A stretch of 64,000 nucleotides of DNA from Crossaster papposus (taxonomy: Eukaryota; Echinodermata; Asteroidea; Velatida; Solasteridae), in contig JBAIAA010000318.1 of assembly GCA_037893245.1 (NCBI GenBank), positions 744,001 to 808,000 on the forward strand. The letters are read 5' to 3'. Made by a program: the position numbers and the translations under genes. How positions within the stretch are numbered: the stretch's first letter is position 1; every line of letters starts with the position of its first letter. This document shows, piece by piece, positions 12,701-27,700 of the stretch. The notes beneath the pieces were generated by a model. It was given only the letters and a program-made list of their open reading frames with translations, was not told the DNA's origin and ran no database searches.

Positions 12701-15700
12701 TATGGTGGCCCTGGAGGGACATAAAAAGTCGTGAATATTTTCGCGACTAGTCGGGAAATTATTCACGACTGGTCGTGAATTTATTCGCGACTGGTCGTGA
12801 ATATGTTTTGCGACTGGTCGTGAATTATTTTCACGACTGGTTGTGAATTTTTTCACGACTAGTCGTGAATTTTGTTTACGACTAGTCGCAAAAACAATCA
12901 CGACTAGTCGCGAAAATATTCACGACTAGTCGCAAAAATATTCACGACTAGTCGCAAATAAATTCACGACTAGTCGTGAATTTTATCGCGAATATTGTTT
13001 TAGTAGCTTGGAAGGTATTCCCAAACTGGCGACAGAGGGCGTTGGGTGGCATGTAATCGGATCGTGCGCGCCGTGTGTACTTCGCGCATTTAGCCAAAAT
13101 ATTGAGCGGCGCGTACTTTTAAAAGCAGTATCCGATTTGATGATCATGATGCCTATGGAGGAGGTGAATTCAGACTGTAAATCAACAGTGAGTTTTGAAT
13201 AAATTGGCACATTAATTTAAGCATGGAGGTATATCAATTGTACAGACATGGATACATTTAAAACTAGTACTCAGTAGTAACACTTACTCGTAGTCGTAGT
13301 CATACGCGAGCCAACTTGAACTCGTAGTCGTACGCATGCCAATTTTTTTTAAATATTTGTATAATTTATTAAATATTAATGTAATTTGTAATTTTTTTAA
13401 AAGAGGCTATAGTCCATTTTAGTTAACAAACTTCTTTCCAAAAGAGCTCTCTAATTATAAGAATTACTTACCCCTATAACATTTCCCAAATAAATAGGGT
13501 GGGTTGAGCATGGTCCATGCCATGGAGAATTCCTCCAGACACATGTAAAGACTGTAGACTGGTTGATGCATCCATGGAGGAATCTAGGGAAAAAAACTTA
13601 AATTAAGAATTACGCTCTGGGCAGTATAGTTACGCAACCACACTGCTGGCATAACCAGCAAATCATAATTATACAGATTTATCTCTGCAGACCAGCCACA
13701 CACCTAAAATCCAATGATACTTCACGCAGCAGAACTGTTTCAGCATCTCCAAAAAAAATAACGAAAACAATGAGAAAAAGTTCTGACTTGTGACAACTCC
13801 CATAAACACCCTTTCCTTCCCATATAGAAAGAGTTCTGATTCACTGCAGCTAACTGTAGGATTGATCAACAAAAACGCAAAAAAATAAACTGATCATTCC
13901 TTCAAGTATGCCTGCATAAACCGGTTTCTCTGTGCTACCTTCTTGCAAAAACACTCGATTTGAATTAAAAAACCTAATAGTCTCACAGAAAAAGAAAGAA
14001 AATTCCCCATAACCCAGTATTACACGTCCTTCATTTTAAAGTCCTTCCCATGTGACCGAGAATCGTTCTAATAATTAAATAAAAAACGTAAGCAACATGT
14101 ATGATTACGCTACTTCCCAATAAACACGGCAAATAATCCCATGCGCTAGATGCGCACTTACTGTTGAACCCTTCAAGTTACTGGGAAAATATTCGCGACA
14201 AGTCGCGAAAATATCCGCGACTAGTCGTGAATATTTTCGCGACTAGTTGTGAATATTTTCGCGACTAGTCGTGAATATTTTCGCGACTAGTCGTGAATGT
14301 TTTTGCGACTAGTCGTGAATTTGTTTGCGACTAGTCGTGAAAAAATTCACGACCAGTCGCAGAAAATTCACGACCAGTCGTGAATAATTTCGCGACTAGT
14401 CGCGAAAAACTAGTCGCAAAAAAACAACGACCAGTCGCGAATTTTTTCACGACTAGTCGCGAAAATATTCACGACTTTTTATGTCCGGCCTCCAGGGCCA
14501 CCATATGCCTCGGCTTTCTAGTGCAGATGCATCGATTGCCGAGCTAGCTGGGGCCATCCAGCTGGTTCGAATCTGATTAGCAGCTGGTGCAGCAACGAAA
14601 TGTTTCATAACATATTCTACATGCATAGTTAGAAGCTAAGTGATATTCATAAAACTTTGCTAGGCTTAGTTGGTTGGTAACGTAAGAGTTGATCTGAGGT
14701 GTCTCTGCACTCTCAAAAACAATTACACAGGTTATGTAAAAAAAATACTTGTGACTTGACTTGACTTGACTTGAGTAAATTTGATTTGACGACATTGCAA
14801 GTCATTATGTATTTACTATTTTATGTTATTTAAAAAAATTGTGTTCAATCCGGCCACGGCAGCCGATGTAATTTTGTGACTGCAATTTTTGTTTTGCCGC
14901 GTCGCGAATCTGTACGCTACATGTACTACATGTACCGCATGTACATGTACATGTACATTTACACGCACATAATATTTATTACATTGCAAAGTCAAAGTGT
15001 GGGCTACATCGCCTACATGTCTAGTCTTCCAATCCGTCGTAGTGGAAGCTGTATGAGCTATTACTGATAAAAGCTGTGCGATAACTTTCAACAAAATGGA
15101 AACGGGGTTATAGTGACATTGTTAATTGTTTTAAGAATTTAAAAAGTGTTGAACAAATTATCGAAAAATGTACCGTAAACGAAACCAAATAACTATTTTG
15201 ACTCAAACTGTATTGATTTATTAGTGTAAACATTATAGGGTACATGTATTTGTTTAAATGGTTTACTCCCTAAATTTTGTTTAAAAACATTTCTATAGTG
15301 CGTAATGTTCAAATTCCCCTTACATCACAGATACACGCATTTGTCCGGTGTGACCTAGGCTTAAAGCCTAGGTCACACCGGACAAGGACCGGACAAGGAC
15401 CCAACAAGGACCACCCAGGACCACCCCGGACAACCCCGGACCACAGTTTTATCAGTCCGGGGTGGTCCGGAGCGAAAAAGCGACCGACGACCGTCAAAAC
15501 TCCTTCACGCCGGACCCAACAAAGAAGCACTACGGACGAACAAGGAGTCAACAAGGATGAGCACGGATCAACAAGGAGGTGACACGGACCAAGCACGGAC
15601 CGCACACGGTGTCTACACGGATGACCCCGGACCGGCACGGTTTATCCTTGTCCATCCTTGTCCATCCTTGGTCAATCCGGCATGAACCTTGTATGGTCCT

Positions 15701-18700
15701 TGTTCGTCCGGGGTCATCCGTAGCCTTGCCGTGTCCGAATAAACCATCCCGGATGCCCAAGGATGAACAAGGATGAACAAGGAGGCACTAAGGATGAACA
15801 CGGAGCCAACAAGGACCCAACAAGGACCGCCCCGGACTACCCCGGACCACCCCGGATTAAGCCATCGCCCCGGATCACCCCGGATGTTTTAAACATTTTA
15901 AAACGTCCGGGGCCGACTCCCGGACCGCCAAGGATCATCCCGGACCATCCCGGACCGCCCCGGACGAACAAGGACCCAACAAGGATCGGACCCCGGACTG
16001 CCCCGGACCACGTCCGGGGTGGTCCGGGATGGTCCGGGAGTCCGGTGTGACTGGGGCTTTAACGCTGTCTCCGTCGACTTTCAGTTTCTCTGCTGCTACT
16101 GGCTGAAGGTGGTTCACTCCAGGGGTTTCTTTTCTTCGTCCAGGAAGACAACATCGTCTGCATACTTTTGGAAAAAAAGTCAGAATCCAAATTTTCCAAT
16201 CGGAAAAGTTTAACATTGGCCTACAGGTTGTGTATACAACCAAATATCAACGTACGTGTACATGCGTTTGTTTATGGTGTAAATGGAGGACGACCTCGAT
16301 TGAGATTCGTGTACAAAACCAATGAGAGCCGTCGGAAAACGTACAAACAAAGGACATTTTCGAGAGGAACAAAGGAAACTCCTCGATTTACACCATAAAC
16401 AAACGTGCATGTACATGTATATATGCACTCATTTGTACTACGCACTTCTAGACGTGTACGTATGCACACATTATGCATAACATAATGCAATCATAATGAG
16501 TTAATTTTGTGGCCATCACTACAAAAATAACAATATCCTGTAGAATCTTGTGGTCCAGGCATTTCTCGGTATTGGATACAGTATAACAATCACAAGAGGT
16601 TTAGAAAAAAACGTTATCTTCAAAGACTGCAAGCTGTGGCATGCCCCATTGTTCTAACACACGTCTGGTGTTTATGTTGTCTATCTTGCTTCCCTGCGCT
16701 GCGCGTTGGCCTACGTGTTTACCTAACTTTAGTAAAGGTTTACCTAATTTATTACGTTTTTACATAAGTTATGTCAATTGGCTTCTTTACTTATTCAACA
16801 TGTATTAAAAAAATACGTATGTGCGAGGTACTTTTTTCCGACAAGTTTTACCGAAATTATGTTTGTTTTTACATAATTATTTGTACCTAATATTTGTTTA
16901 CTAGTAGATCTGCTGCGTATCATTGGAATAGCACAGGAAGAAGTATTCCCCATCTTTTACACACTCAATGAGACCCATTTTCTGATGCATGAGTAAAATT
17001 ATTAGCGCATTTTTTTTCGACATGGCGACCCTCCCACTAGTGTCAACTGAGCTGATCAGCAGAGCACAGCGATAATGCGTGTTTTCGAAGATAGATATGC
17101 CCTTTTATTCAACATATTACGTAATCCGCTGTGAATATAATGATGTACGGCTAGACCACTAAACATCGGCTAAGCAGGAACTTGTACACGGCTGGATAAA
17201 CAGCCGATTATTTTCTTACTGAATTGCCATGATCTCAGGAGTTTATCCACACGCGGACTTCTCTGTTTTAGCCACCGTACATTAGTTGTACGTGACTAAA
17301 ATAATCCGGTGATCATCACCGTTTATGAATTTGGCCATTAGTCTCTCTGCTGCTACTGGCTGGAGGTGGTTCACTCCAGGGTTTCTTTTCTTCGTCCAAG
17401 ACAACATCGTCTGCATATTTTTGAAGAAAAATTGGACTCCCAATTCAAATCGGAAAAGTTTTACATACAGCATAATGTAAAAGAGCGAAAACAATATTGG
17501 ACCGGTTCACCATATTCACGGTCAAATATGCACCGCTATACCCCCCCCCCCCCCCACCCCTCTCCCAGGAAAAGAAAAAGATATTACGGTGCTAGTACTA
17601 CCAAAGATCAACGTACATGAACATGTATGTGGGTGGGTGCAATCTTGTTCGTACGCACATCTAGTCATGTGCACATTTTATGCCTAACATAATGCAATTA
17701 CGTACACCTACGTAACGCCTTTTGTGACCATCACAACAAAATAACAATATCCTGTAGTATCTTGTGGTCCGGGGCCGATATTCATGAAAGCCTGCTAAGC
17801 ATAGTTGGCTGCTAAAATGGCCTCGAATTGATAGCTAAGCCTAGTTAGAAGCTAAGTGATATTCATACAACTTTGCTAAGCTTATTTGGTTGCTAAGTTA
17901 ACTGCCATTGTCTCTAAGTACAGCGGGCCACTTGCCTGATGTCCCAGCTGCGTGCTTAAAATATCTAGCTGTCAATTAGCTGGTAACATTCTTAGCTAGG
18001 TTTTATGATAACAAAAGTAGTTGGTAACCACGGAGCAGAAAACTACGGATTTCGCGGGCTGCTAAGGCCTAGTTGGTTGCTAAGTTAGCAGGTTCTTTCG
18101 AATATCGGCCCTGCAGCCGATTTCACGAAACCTTACGCAATTGCGTAAGCCCCCTTGCGCCACAATTTATTGCGTAAGCTGCGCTACTTTTGTTTGCTGT
18201 GCAACATTTCGCTTACGACAGTTTCACGAAAGTTGGACAGTGCGTAAGTCCGCGGCTTACGCAACAAATTATGGCGTAGCTTGCGCAGTCAATTTAGGTG
18301 GCGTAAGATATGGCGTAGCGACTGAAAATGACCTATTTTACCAGCAAATCGTAATTGACGTGGAGCCCGTCATTGCTCAACTTATTAAGCTTGATAAAAG
18401 ACACTTACAGTTTCATGATTGAAGTAAAATAATCACTATTTTACCCGTGACAGAATTGTTAATGTTGCCACGCGATTTCGCGGAAAGTCGGACAAAACTA
18501 TTTTTCAAAATGGTGGGCGAAGGTGATACAACGACGATTTCGTGAAAGAACACAATAATACGCAAACAGTCGTTGTAAACGCTGTTTAAAACGTTGCGCA
18601 GCTACGCCAAGTTTCGTGAAAAGCTCCGTAAGGAAATGGCGCAGCTACGCAACATTTTTGTTGATTAAGCCTTACGCCACTTTTGAAAATGGCGCAAGCT

Positions 18701-21700
18701 ACGCACTTTTCGTGAAATCGGCTGCTGGTGTTTATGTTGTCCATCTTGCTTCCCTGCGCTGCGCGGTGAGCTAAACATTTTAATGGTGATTTTGAATGTA
18801 AATATGTTTTACAATTGTGTTTGTATCATAGAGCTATATTTAATATAGCTCTATGGTTTGTATATACTTCTATTCTTGTTGTGAGGCCAGAGGCATTAGA
18901 ATTGAATGCATTTGGTCAAAGATTTGTTTGTAAACTTTTTAAACTATTTATTATATGTCATGCCGAAAAAATAATAATAAAATAATAATAATTCACGCGA
19001 ACTTTGCCAACTGCACCCAGACCAAGACTGATTGAATGGGTACCGGTATGTCTATCTTGTGATAATTGTGTTTCTTCTTCAGCCAACAGACAATGGACTA
19101 ACTGGGGCGCCTGGTCCGCATGCTCCGGGACCTGCGGCAGTGGCGGTCAAAACATGCGCGATCGCAGTTGCAGAATTTCCGCACGGATGAGCGGGGGATA
19201 CTGTGATGGAGACCGGGTTCAAACGATGTCATGCACTGTGCCCGCTTGTCCACGTGAGTTTCTATTAATTGTTAATTTTAGACATGGATATTTGTGTTAG
19301 CCTACGTTTTTACATAACTTTAGTAAATGTTCACCTAATTTAGTAAGTTCTTACATAAGTTATGTCAATTGGCTCCTTTACTTATTAAACATGAATTTAA
19401 AAATGTACGTATCTGCGAGGTCCTTTTTTTTCCGGCGAGTTTTACCGGAATTATGTTGTTTTTTTTACAAAATTATGTAAACCTAATATTGTTTACTAGT
19501 CTTTTGGGGAGTGTAAGTCACTAGGCAACTAAATAATTTGTTACGGGACTTTTTACATAGTTCTTGGATTCAGATTTGGGTTATGAGAGCCTATTTTATA
19601 GGTCCCCCACTATTCTATTGGTTGTGGAGAATCTAGCCCTGTGGTGGGTGAGGATAACTTCCCAATCATCTTTCTTCTTGCGATTGGTGTTGACGGCTTT
19701 GTGCTTATACCTCAGTCACATTTGCTCTACGGCGGATACGGCAGCCGTAGCCCCCAGAAATCCAGAGATACCTGCGGCGCCACAGAGGATCTGCGGTGGC
19801 CTCAGGGTCACCCTTGGGCATACCCCTATATTTTACAAGTCGTAGGAGTCGCCGTGGGATTATAGCACAGAGTTATAACTTTTTGAATTTCTAGGTTCGC
19901 CGTAGCACACACTGCGGGCATCGCAAGGCTCACGCACGGCTCCCGTACGCCCGCCGCGCGCCATTCATACGGCCCCGTGGCAGTTTGCGCTATGGTTGGA
20001 GCGGGTATAGATACCAGTTGCGGCTATCTTGCTATTTATCAAAAAACAACGGCCGCTGCAGGGACGCCCTAAGGCGGCCGTGTGTCATCACTTTAAAGGC
20101 CGTACAGCAGCCGCAGGTTTGTTTGTTTCCACAAATTCAAAATACGCCGTGCGGCTAACCTAACATATGTGACTGCTACAGTATGTGACCGTGGGAATGC
20201 TGCTATCGGCCGTAGATATTTTAGACCCCACGACTGCCGCGGCAAATGTGACTGAGGCATAATATATTTTCTGCGGTTTGTTATAACAACAATGTACAAG
20301 GATGCTCATCTAGCCGTGGAATTTGTCATCTTTGTTCAATTTCTATGGCTTGTATTACGCCCGTTGGAGTCAGCGGGGAATTTATGAATATCGGCCCAGG
20401 AACCCTGTCATGAAAATAGTCACATTTTACAAGGCGTTTAAGGTCGACCAAGTGTAACTAATTAGCGGTAAAGCTATAAATCATAATTATATGTTAATGG
20501 ATAACAACAAAAGTGATTTGGAATTGGGTAATGAAAGTGCCATGTAGCCACTTCAGCTACCGAATTTAAATGGTGCTCCAAATCAATTTCATTCAATTTC
20601 GTTTTTTGAGTACGCAAAAATATTCTTCCGTCGTGCGATTTAAACAAAATAACACTTCAAATTATAAATTGGTGCACTCCAACAGCATATCAATTATTAA
20701 GGTTTGCATTTTAAAAGACGATATTAAAATAAGCATTCTGTCTCAAACTGGTAATTAATATTTCATTGTTCATTGTTGTCATAATGCAGTTTATGACAAT
20801 TTACCATTTAATTTTTTATTGGCCGCTCGATTATTACTCCTATTCAGGCGAATCTATACTGACCGTAATGATTAATAATGGTACATGCCTCGTATACGGT
20901 TGATATTCTTTACATCGAGCTGGTTGTTTTTGAAAGGTCGACGCGTAGGCAATTTGAATAAAGAAGTGAATGAATAAAGACGATTAAAGGCGAATAGCAA
21001 CACGAGCCCCTCGCGACCCAATACAGCTCCAACACGGTACGGATGATTGCGATACCAACACGGTCGAAATGTAATGCTAGGTTCCCACTGTCGTGCGATC
21101 CGTTACGAACGTCACGATTGGCCATTTGTAGTTGATCGTGGAATTGTTGTTTCCTTTTCTGAAATTTCACGTTTGGATACGAGTTGATGCGAGTCGACAC
21201 GTTCTGGTAAGATTTGGGGCGCTTGGACGCGATCATAGTCACGATTGGTCAATTTCAGGTGACACGATCTGTCACAATCTGGTCTCCTGTTCAGATACGA
21301 TCCGATATGTTCCGATAGGATTGTCCCGATTTAGTCCACGATTGGGTCCCGATCTGACACGGTCAGCACGATCGGGGTCCCCGATTTGGGACGATCTGGT
21401 ACGTTCCGATACGTTCCGATACGTTCCGATACGATCATCACGGACCGATGTACTCTGTTGCGGTCGGATACGATTGTGGTCGCGATGTCTTTCACGATCG
21501 GGATCGAGAGTAATCACGATTTGAGCCACGAATGGACCCCGACGGGTATATACAAAGCCCGACTGACCATGGACTTTAAGACTACATATCGCAGCGCATT
21601 TCAACAGAGGTGGTGTTTGTCTTGTCCAAGGTTGATCCCGATCACCACGATTTGGAAGCACGATTAGATGCGATCTGTTGCGCTTTGTTACGATCCATTA

Positions 21701-24700
21701 CAATCTGATGCGATGATTACGATTACAAAATAATCGTGTTGATCGTAGAAAATGTTTGAACCGTCCAACAAGGTTCTACGATCAACACGATTGCCACGAC
21801 TGACCTCAAGATCTGATAAGATCTGATAGGATCACCACGATCACTCCACGATTAAGACCACGATTTCAATCGTGGCGCGAATCGTGATAGTGGGAACCTA
21901 GCATTAAAGGCCCAGTCACACCGGATCGTACGCTTTTTTGATCGTGCGATTTGTGCAATTTGGCAGAGATACGACCAACCGCCAATGTTTGCGACGATCT
22001 CCGCATAGCGGTCGTATGATGTTATTGCTCTTAGGACTGGTACGTACGATTGGTGGCACGCTTGGTCGTGCGATCACAACCGATTGGAGAAGATTGGAGA
22101 AGATTGATCGCAGAATCAGTCGTAGGTAATCGTGCAACTAGTCCCAGGTACCCACGATTGACCGTACGAGCAATCGTGTATACCTGCGACTACTCGCACG
22201 ATCAGTTGTGTATACCTACAACCAGTTGCACGACTAATCGTGCGACTGTGACCCGCGATCATCTACGACTGGTGGTGCGAGCATGCACGACTGGTGGTAC
22301 GACCATGTAAGACCTGTCTGCAACCTTTTACGATTTGGAATCGCAGGTCAACAGTTTTAAACATGACCATCGACCTTGCTGCGACTGATTTTGCTGTGGC
22401 GATGGCCCACGACCTCTGCGACCAGTCGCACGCTCTTTGTACGATTTGCCCAGAATTGCAACATTTTTCGGTCGCAGCTAGGTTGTAACCTGGTCGCAAG
22501 CCCGGTTTGACTGGGCCTTTAGACGAATCCCACGCGAGTCAAAATTTAATTGTTTAACTTGTTCGAAAATGTTTACCCGTCTGGCGAATCAAGAAGAAGG
22601 GACACGGTTCATGAATAATGAGTGTTCTTTCGTTTTAGACGGTTTCATACGACATGGTAGACGGTGTACGTCTCCTATCCAATCAAAAGCCGTGCAAAAC
22701 AATACGGCCCTCCCACCGGGGCCCCGTCCAATCGTTGGCCAGATGACGACCGGTCGTTACATTAGGCTTTCGTTTAAATTTTGTTTATTAGTAAAGCCAA
22801 GATAATGTTACATATTCAGCATGAAGTAATTTATTTTATTTAAAGGAAGTTTTTTTCCTGCGGTTTGTTATAACAACAACGTACAAGGATGCTCATCTAG
22901 CCGTGGAATTTGTCATCTTTGTTCAATTTCTATGGCTTGTATTACGCCCGTTGGAGTCAGCGGGGAATTTATGAATATCGGCCCAGGAACCCTGTCATGA
23001 AAATAGTCACATTTTACACACATGAAGAACGATATGTGGCACAGAAAACCCCCCCTCTTTTGTGTTGACCATTGTGTTCCCGGAATCTCAGGAATTCCTT
23101 TTAGGTTTCAAGGGGGGATGGGTTAGGTTACAATAGTATTGAGTGCGTATAAAGTATAGGGATAAGAGGGGGGGTACCCCTCTGCCACATATCGTGCTGG
23201 GTATAATTTTACAAGGCGTTTAAGGTCGACCAAGTGTAACTAAATAGCGGTAAAGCTATTAACCATAATTATACGTTAATGGATAAAACAAATTAAGTGA
23301 TTTGGAATTAGGTAATATGAAACCAACGATTCCTCAAAAGTGCCCTGTGTAGCCACTTTGGCTCACAAGTCTGCAAGAAACCTGTTTCGCACTAACTTAA
23401 ATGATGCTCCAAATAAATGTCATTCAACTTCCTTTTTCTGAGTACGCAACAATGCTCTTCCGTCGTGCGATTTAAACAAAATAACCATCCAAATTGGTAA
23501 TCCATGCACTCGAACAGCATTTAAATGTGCAAACAAATGTAATGTCAAACGAATTTGAAACGAAACAGAAAGCCCTGAAGGTGAATAAGAACTGCATAAT
23601 TGGCACCACGGCCAAAATCGCTTGAATGTGTACATTCAAAAACGAGTTTGAATGTTTTTCGTACGAACTTGATCGTAAAAACTTATTGATGTAGCTAACA
23701 ACAATTAAAGCTGGGTTTTTTTCTCTTCATAACACCAGAAACAACGACTGATAAGGAGGCTAGCACCATACAGACCTCCACAGAAGACCCTGATAAGGGT
23801 ACAACTAGTGCTGGTCCTGAAACGACGGTGAAGGGATTGACTAGTATACCCACGACCGTACAAACCACCGCGCAACCGAGCTCCACTGCTAAAGATTTCT
23901 CAACAATATCAGGTAAGAATGCTGCATACTATACTATAGTGGTCTGGACGAAGCATTCAATTCGTGGTCTGTGGGTAGTTCTGCAGGTTGGGGGTTCGAG
24001 CCCGGCCTTGGCCATGACACTTCCACACACAACATGGGTTAGATGCATTATTAATGCCTTGCTGTGGACTAGTTACCCATCCCAACCATATTCGTACTGT
24101 GAAGAGATCCGAATGTCTTGTTTCAGTGCGAGGGGCTGGTTTCTTCCACACTTTCCTCTGTACATCCCACACTTCAAGTGCCCTTCGGCGGCCTTGTGAC
24201 GGGCGAAATTGTATAAAAAGGAGCATTTTGGTTAAAAATGTAATCATATTGGAAACATACTCGTTAAATTGTAAACTAAAAATACGTTTATTTAACACAT
24301 TTGTAATCACGGTTTCCTCATTGTCAAGTTTAATCATATCTTGCATCTCTTATTTACAAATCTCTTATTTACACATCTCTTATTTACAAATAAACCACAT
24401 CTTGGCAGGGACAACACCGAACGTTAACACGGCAAAACAGCCCGAGCAGAAGACTACGAAGGCCAACGTCGTCAACGAAATAGAGGATTCGCTCCGGAAG
24501 CAACTGGAAGCATTGGACATTTTGGCTGGAAATACGTCTACCGAAACCCTCATAAATGCTACGAAGGTATGTGTTCCTCTCCGCTTTTACAAAATTAGTG
24601 ACCTTTTTTGTTCAAATGGAAGTTTGAAGGAAGAGTAAGATTGAAAGAGTGAATCGTTTTCACAAAGTAGCAAATTTAAAATAGCGTTGACTTTAACGTG

Positions 24701-27700
24701 TTTATGAAGGGACGCTATGGTGCGTGTACTGACTTTAGCGTTTTCACGAAGAGGCAAATTTAGACGAATTTGGCGCGTACTGGCTTGTTAAGCGTTTTCA
24801 CGAAGAGGCAAATTTGGGGCCCAGTGGGGAAATGTATACATTCTGACTCTCGGGTTCTGATTCATCGGTTTTTTTTCGTTTTCACGAAAATAGCGCTTCT
24901 ATTAATTAATTAATTCTGCAAAACTAATTATCTTATTTTTTATATTTGTTTTTTTTAAGTTTGCTATATTTAAGAAGATTAGAATCTCTTCTTTCCCATG
25001 ATACCTTAATCTTGTATATTCTCTGAATATTTAGGTTTCAAACTGCTAAACGAAAACAGACCAACTTTACACGCGATTTTCTCGAAAGTTTGTTCAGACC
25101 GTGAAAGGCTAAATTCGCCTCTTTGTGAAAACGGTGACGAAAAATCTATATGCATATCAACGTGATAATTTGCTCTTCTTTTGCCAGAGCATTCTGGGGG
25201 CGACATCTGCATTTCTTTCGGTCCAAGACAGCGGGGTAAGTCAAACAGACCAGTTGTTTTATCTTGCATGTAGCGGGCTGCTACACGTATAGTTCCGATA
25301 GATCTATACAGACTTCCTCGGGCAAATTAGTTGGGGTAATAGGACCGACCACTGCGAGTCAAACGTGTCCCTCCGATTTCTAATCATACGGGTGCTGCGT
25401 GTTGTATTTCAATATAGGATACACCATTTGAAAATTTCGAATTGTTGAAGATATATACATTATTCATGACAATGAGTATGCATATATCGGGTGAAATTTT
25501 ACGTGGTTTGATTGGCTCGAAAAAAATGTCAAGAAACACATAATCAATTTGCCTTGGTTGGTCAAGGCTACCATTCTCCTCAACATGCGTGAGGCGCTGT
25601 TTACGGATGTACGTGTAGGGCGTACGTCTACGTGCGTGCATGTACGTGCGTGCATGCTATTGAGGCTAGGGTGCGGGGCGCTGTGTGCCGTACAGAGACG
25701 GATCCTACAATTCAACTGTACGGCAGCGGTCACTCGCTCGTTTAGAGAAAAAGCTTATTGTGGTGGATGGTACCCGCAAAAAGTCACAGTATTCTCTTTG
25801 ACTCGTGGAGAAAAGGAGCCCTGCTGATTTTCATCTGCGTCGTGCGCGCGCACGGGGCGAAACAAAGAGTTTAAGTTTTTAGTTTGTACCCCCAACAAAC
25901 CTAAGTTTTAGACCAGAAAGTAATACCTATGATGATTTCAGGTACTTTTCCAAAGTAAAATAGGACAAATCCTGGAGAAATCGAGAGAAAATGACAACAT
26001 GTTTGGACCCCTGTGCATTTTCAATGGCCTGATTTAGATTATTGCCTCCTGGCCTATTGATACGCATGCGTGCATGAATCTGAATGTATTATGAAACTGG
26101 TCCATATACCAACCAAGTAGGCCACACATTATTTATAGACAGTTGCTATGGAGGGCGTGGCCTACTAGATCGGTGTATTCTGACTAATTAAGGGAGTTAT
26201 ATTGTATGCTGTAAGTTTACGCTCGTTCTTTTTGGGGTGCCTCCTTCGTCCAACCCCATAGGACGCATCGACCCAGATGTCAGTGGTGTCTCTGGTCGAA
26301 GCCTCCCTGTCGCAGGTCGCGCTCGGGCTGCGTGACGGTGAGATGTTGCAGCTGAGTCTCGGTGATACAAGTGAGTGTATGAGATCGACGTCTTGAAATA
26401 AGTCTAATACAGCCGGATGATTTGTGATAACATTGACGAGCGGCCGGTATTTGTGCTTTAGTCAAACAAGTGACTCGTGTGAAATTAACACTTTCAGTAA
26501 AACCGGAAGTAGGGTTTACATACATGACGTGGAAATATCAGTTCTTATCTATAACACTTCTCTGTCCATACACCTACCAAATTTGAAGTTTGTGTGAAAT
26601 ATTCTTCTGAGTTTGTATCCGCATTCAAATAGTGGACGTAGAACAATAGATGACAGTATAGGCTCCACGGTTGACAGAAAGTCAACGATTGAAAATCGTG
26701 TACAAAACATATTTGAGGCCTTCAAAAAACGTTGTTTCAACAAGAGAGGGAAAATATGAGGTCCACGATGGAAGGTGTTTACACACAGGGGCGTGGAGGG
26801 GAAATACGGTACCCTGTGGAGACGCGAACACAATGGTACAATGGAAATATATACGTCTCCACAGGGTAATTTAAATAGGTGTAAAGGTCTCCACAAGGTT
26901 TTTTCACGAAATAGATATATGGATAGACTCAAAATTACTCAAAAACTAGGGTTAGGATGGGGTTAAGGTGTGTGTCTGGGTTAGGGTATAATATAGGGTG
27001 TATTGGGTCGAATTTTCAAACCAGGAAATTAATTATAGTTGAAATAGGTTCCTGTTTCTAATGATCTGAATCTGTGATTGGATGTTTCATTGCAGAGGTG
27101 GAGGTGTCGTCTTTTTCCTCCCCGGAGTCCCTGCAGGGATATGTCTTCAGCGCGGCGGGGGCTGACTCGGCCAACGATGACGGCCAGGACGGCGATGACG
27201 AAGACCCGAAAGAAGAGGGAGAAGTCTCACTTGCTATTTCTACTGGATCGTTCGCACATGTCGAAGGTAAATACTCAAATAAGTTAAGAGGGCCTAATAT
27301 TTCGATCATATCAAGATCTTCTTCAGAGACATAATGACTGTGTACACGAAACAAACATATATAGGGCAACATACAGCATGATGCACATCATAGCTGACGG
27401 GAGAAACACAAAAGAAAAAGCCTGTACAGAGTTCTGTGGAACAACAAAAGGAGGATTAGGCTGAAGGGTTAAAGGGAAAGGTCAGTGTGGGTAGGATCAA
27501 AGAAAGAACTAACAAAGAAGTGTTAATAGGAGATGTAAATACTCTTCCTTACACTTGGCTATATCAGTAAAACAAAATTGTAAATAAACAATGCTAGGAT
27601 GTAAAAACAAAGACAAAGAAAGGTTTTTACTTTGGAATATTTAAAAGGCATTAAGGAAAAGCAAATGCTTGAATTCGTACGAATAAACGTAAAGTTTTAC

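Noticed and set aside
15277..16243. Overlapping Pro/Gly/Arg-rich frames of about 100 codons on both strands
   Set aside because: They lie in the ccggacaagga array of a MITE and exist on both strands at once, the sign of repeat-driven openness.
21132..21667. 129-130 codon frames on both strands, Arg/Ser/Asp-rich
   Set aside because: Products of the cacgatc motif array in the 21072 element.
24054..24638. 194-codon frame as a gene
   Set aside because: Only 24409-24566 is an exon of the receptor; the rest is intron read-through on both sides of clear splice sites.
26549..26932. 127-codon minus-strand frame
   Set aside because: Lies in a dispersed repeat shared with 49785; no motif and not conserved between copies.
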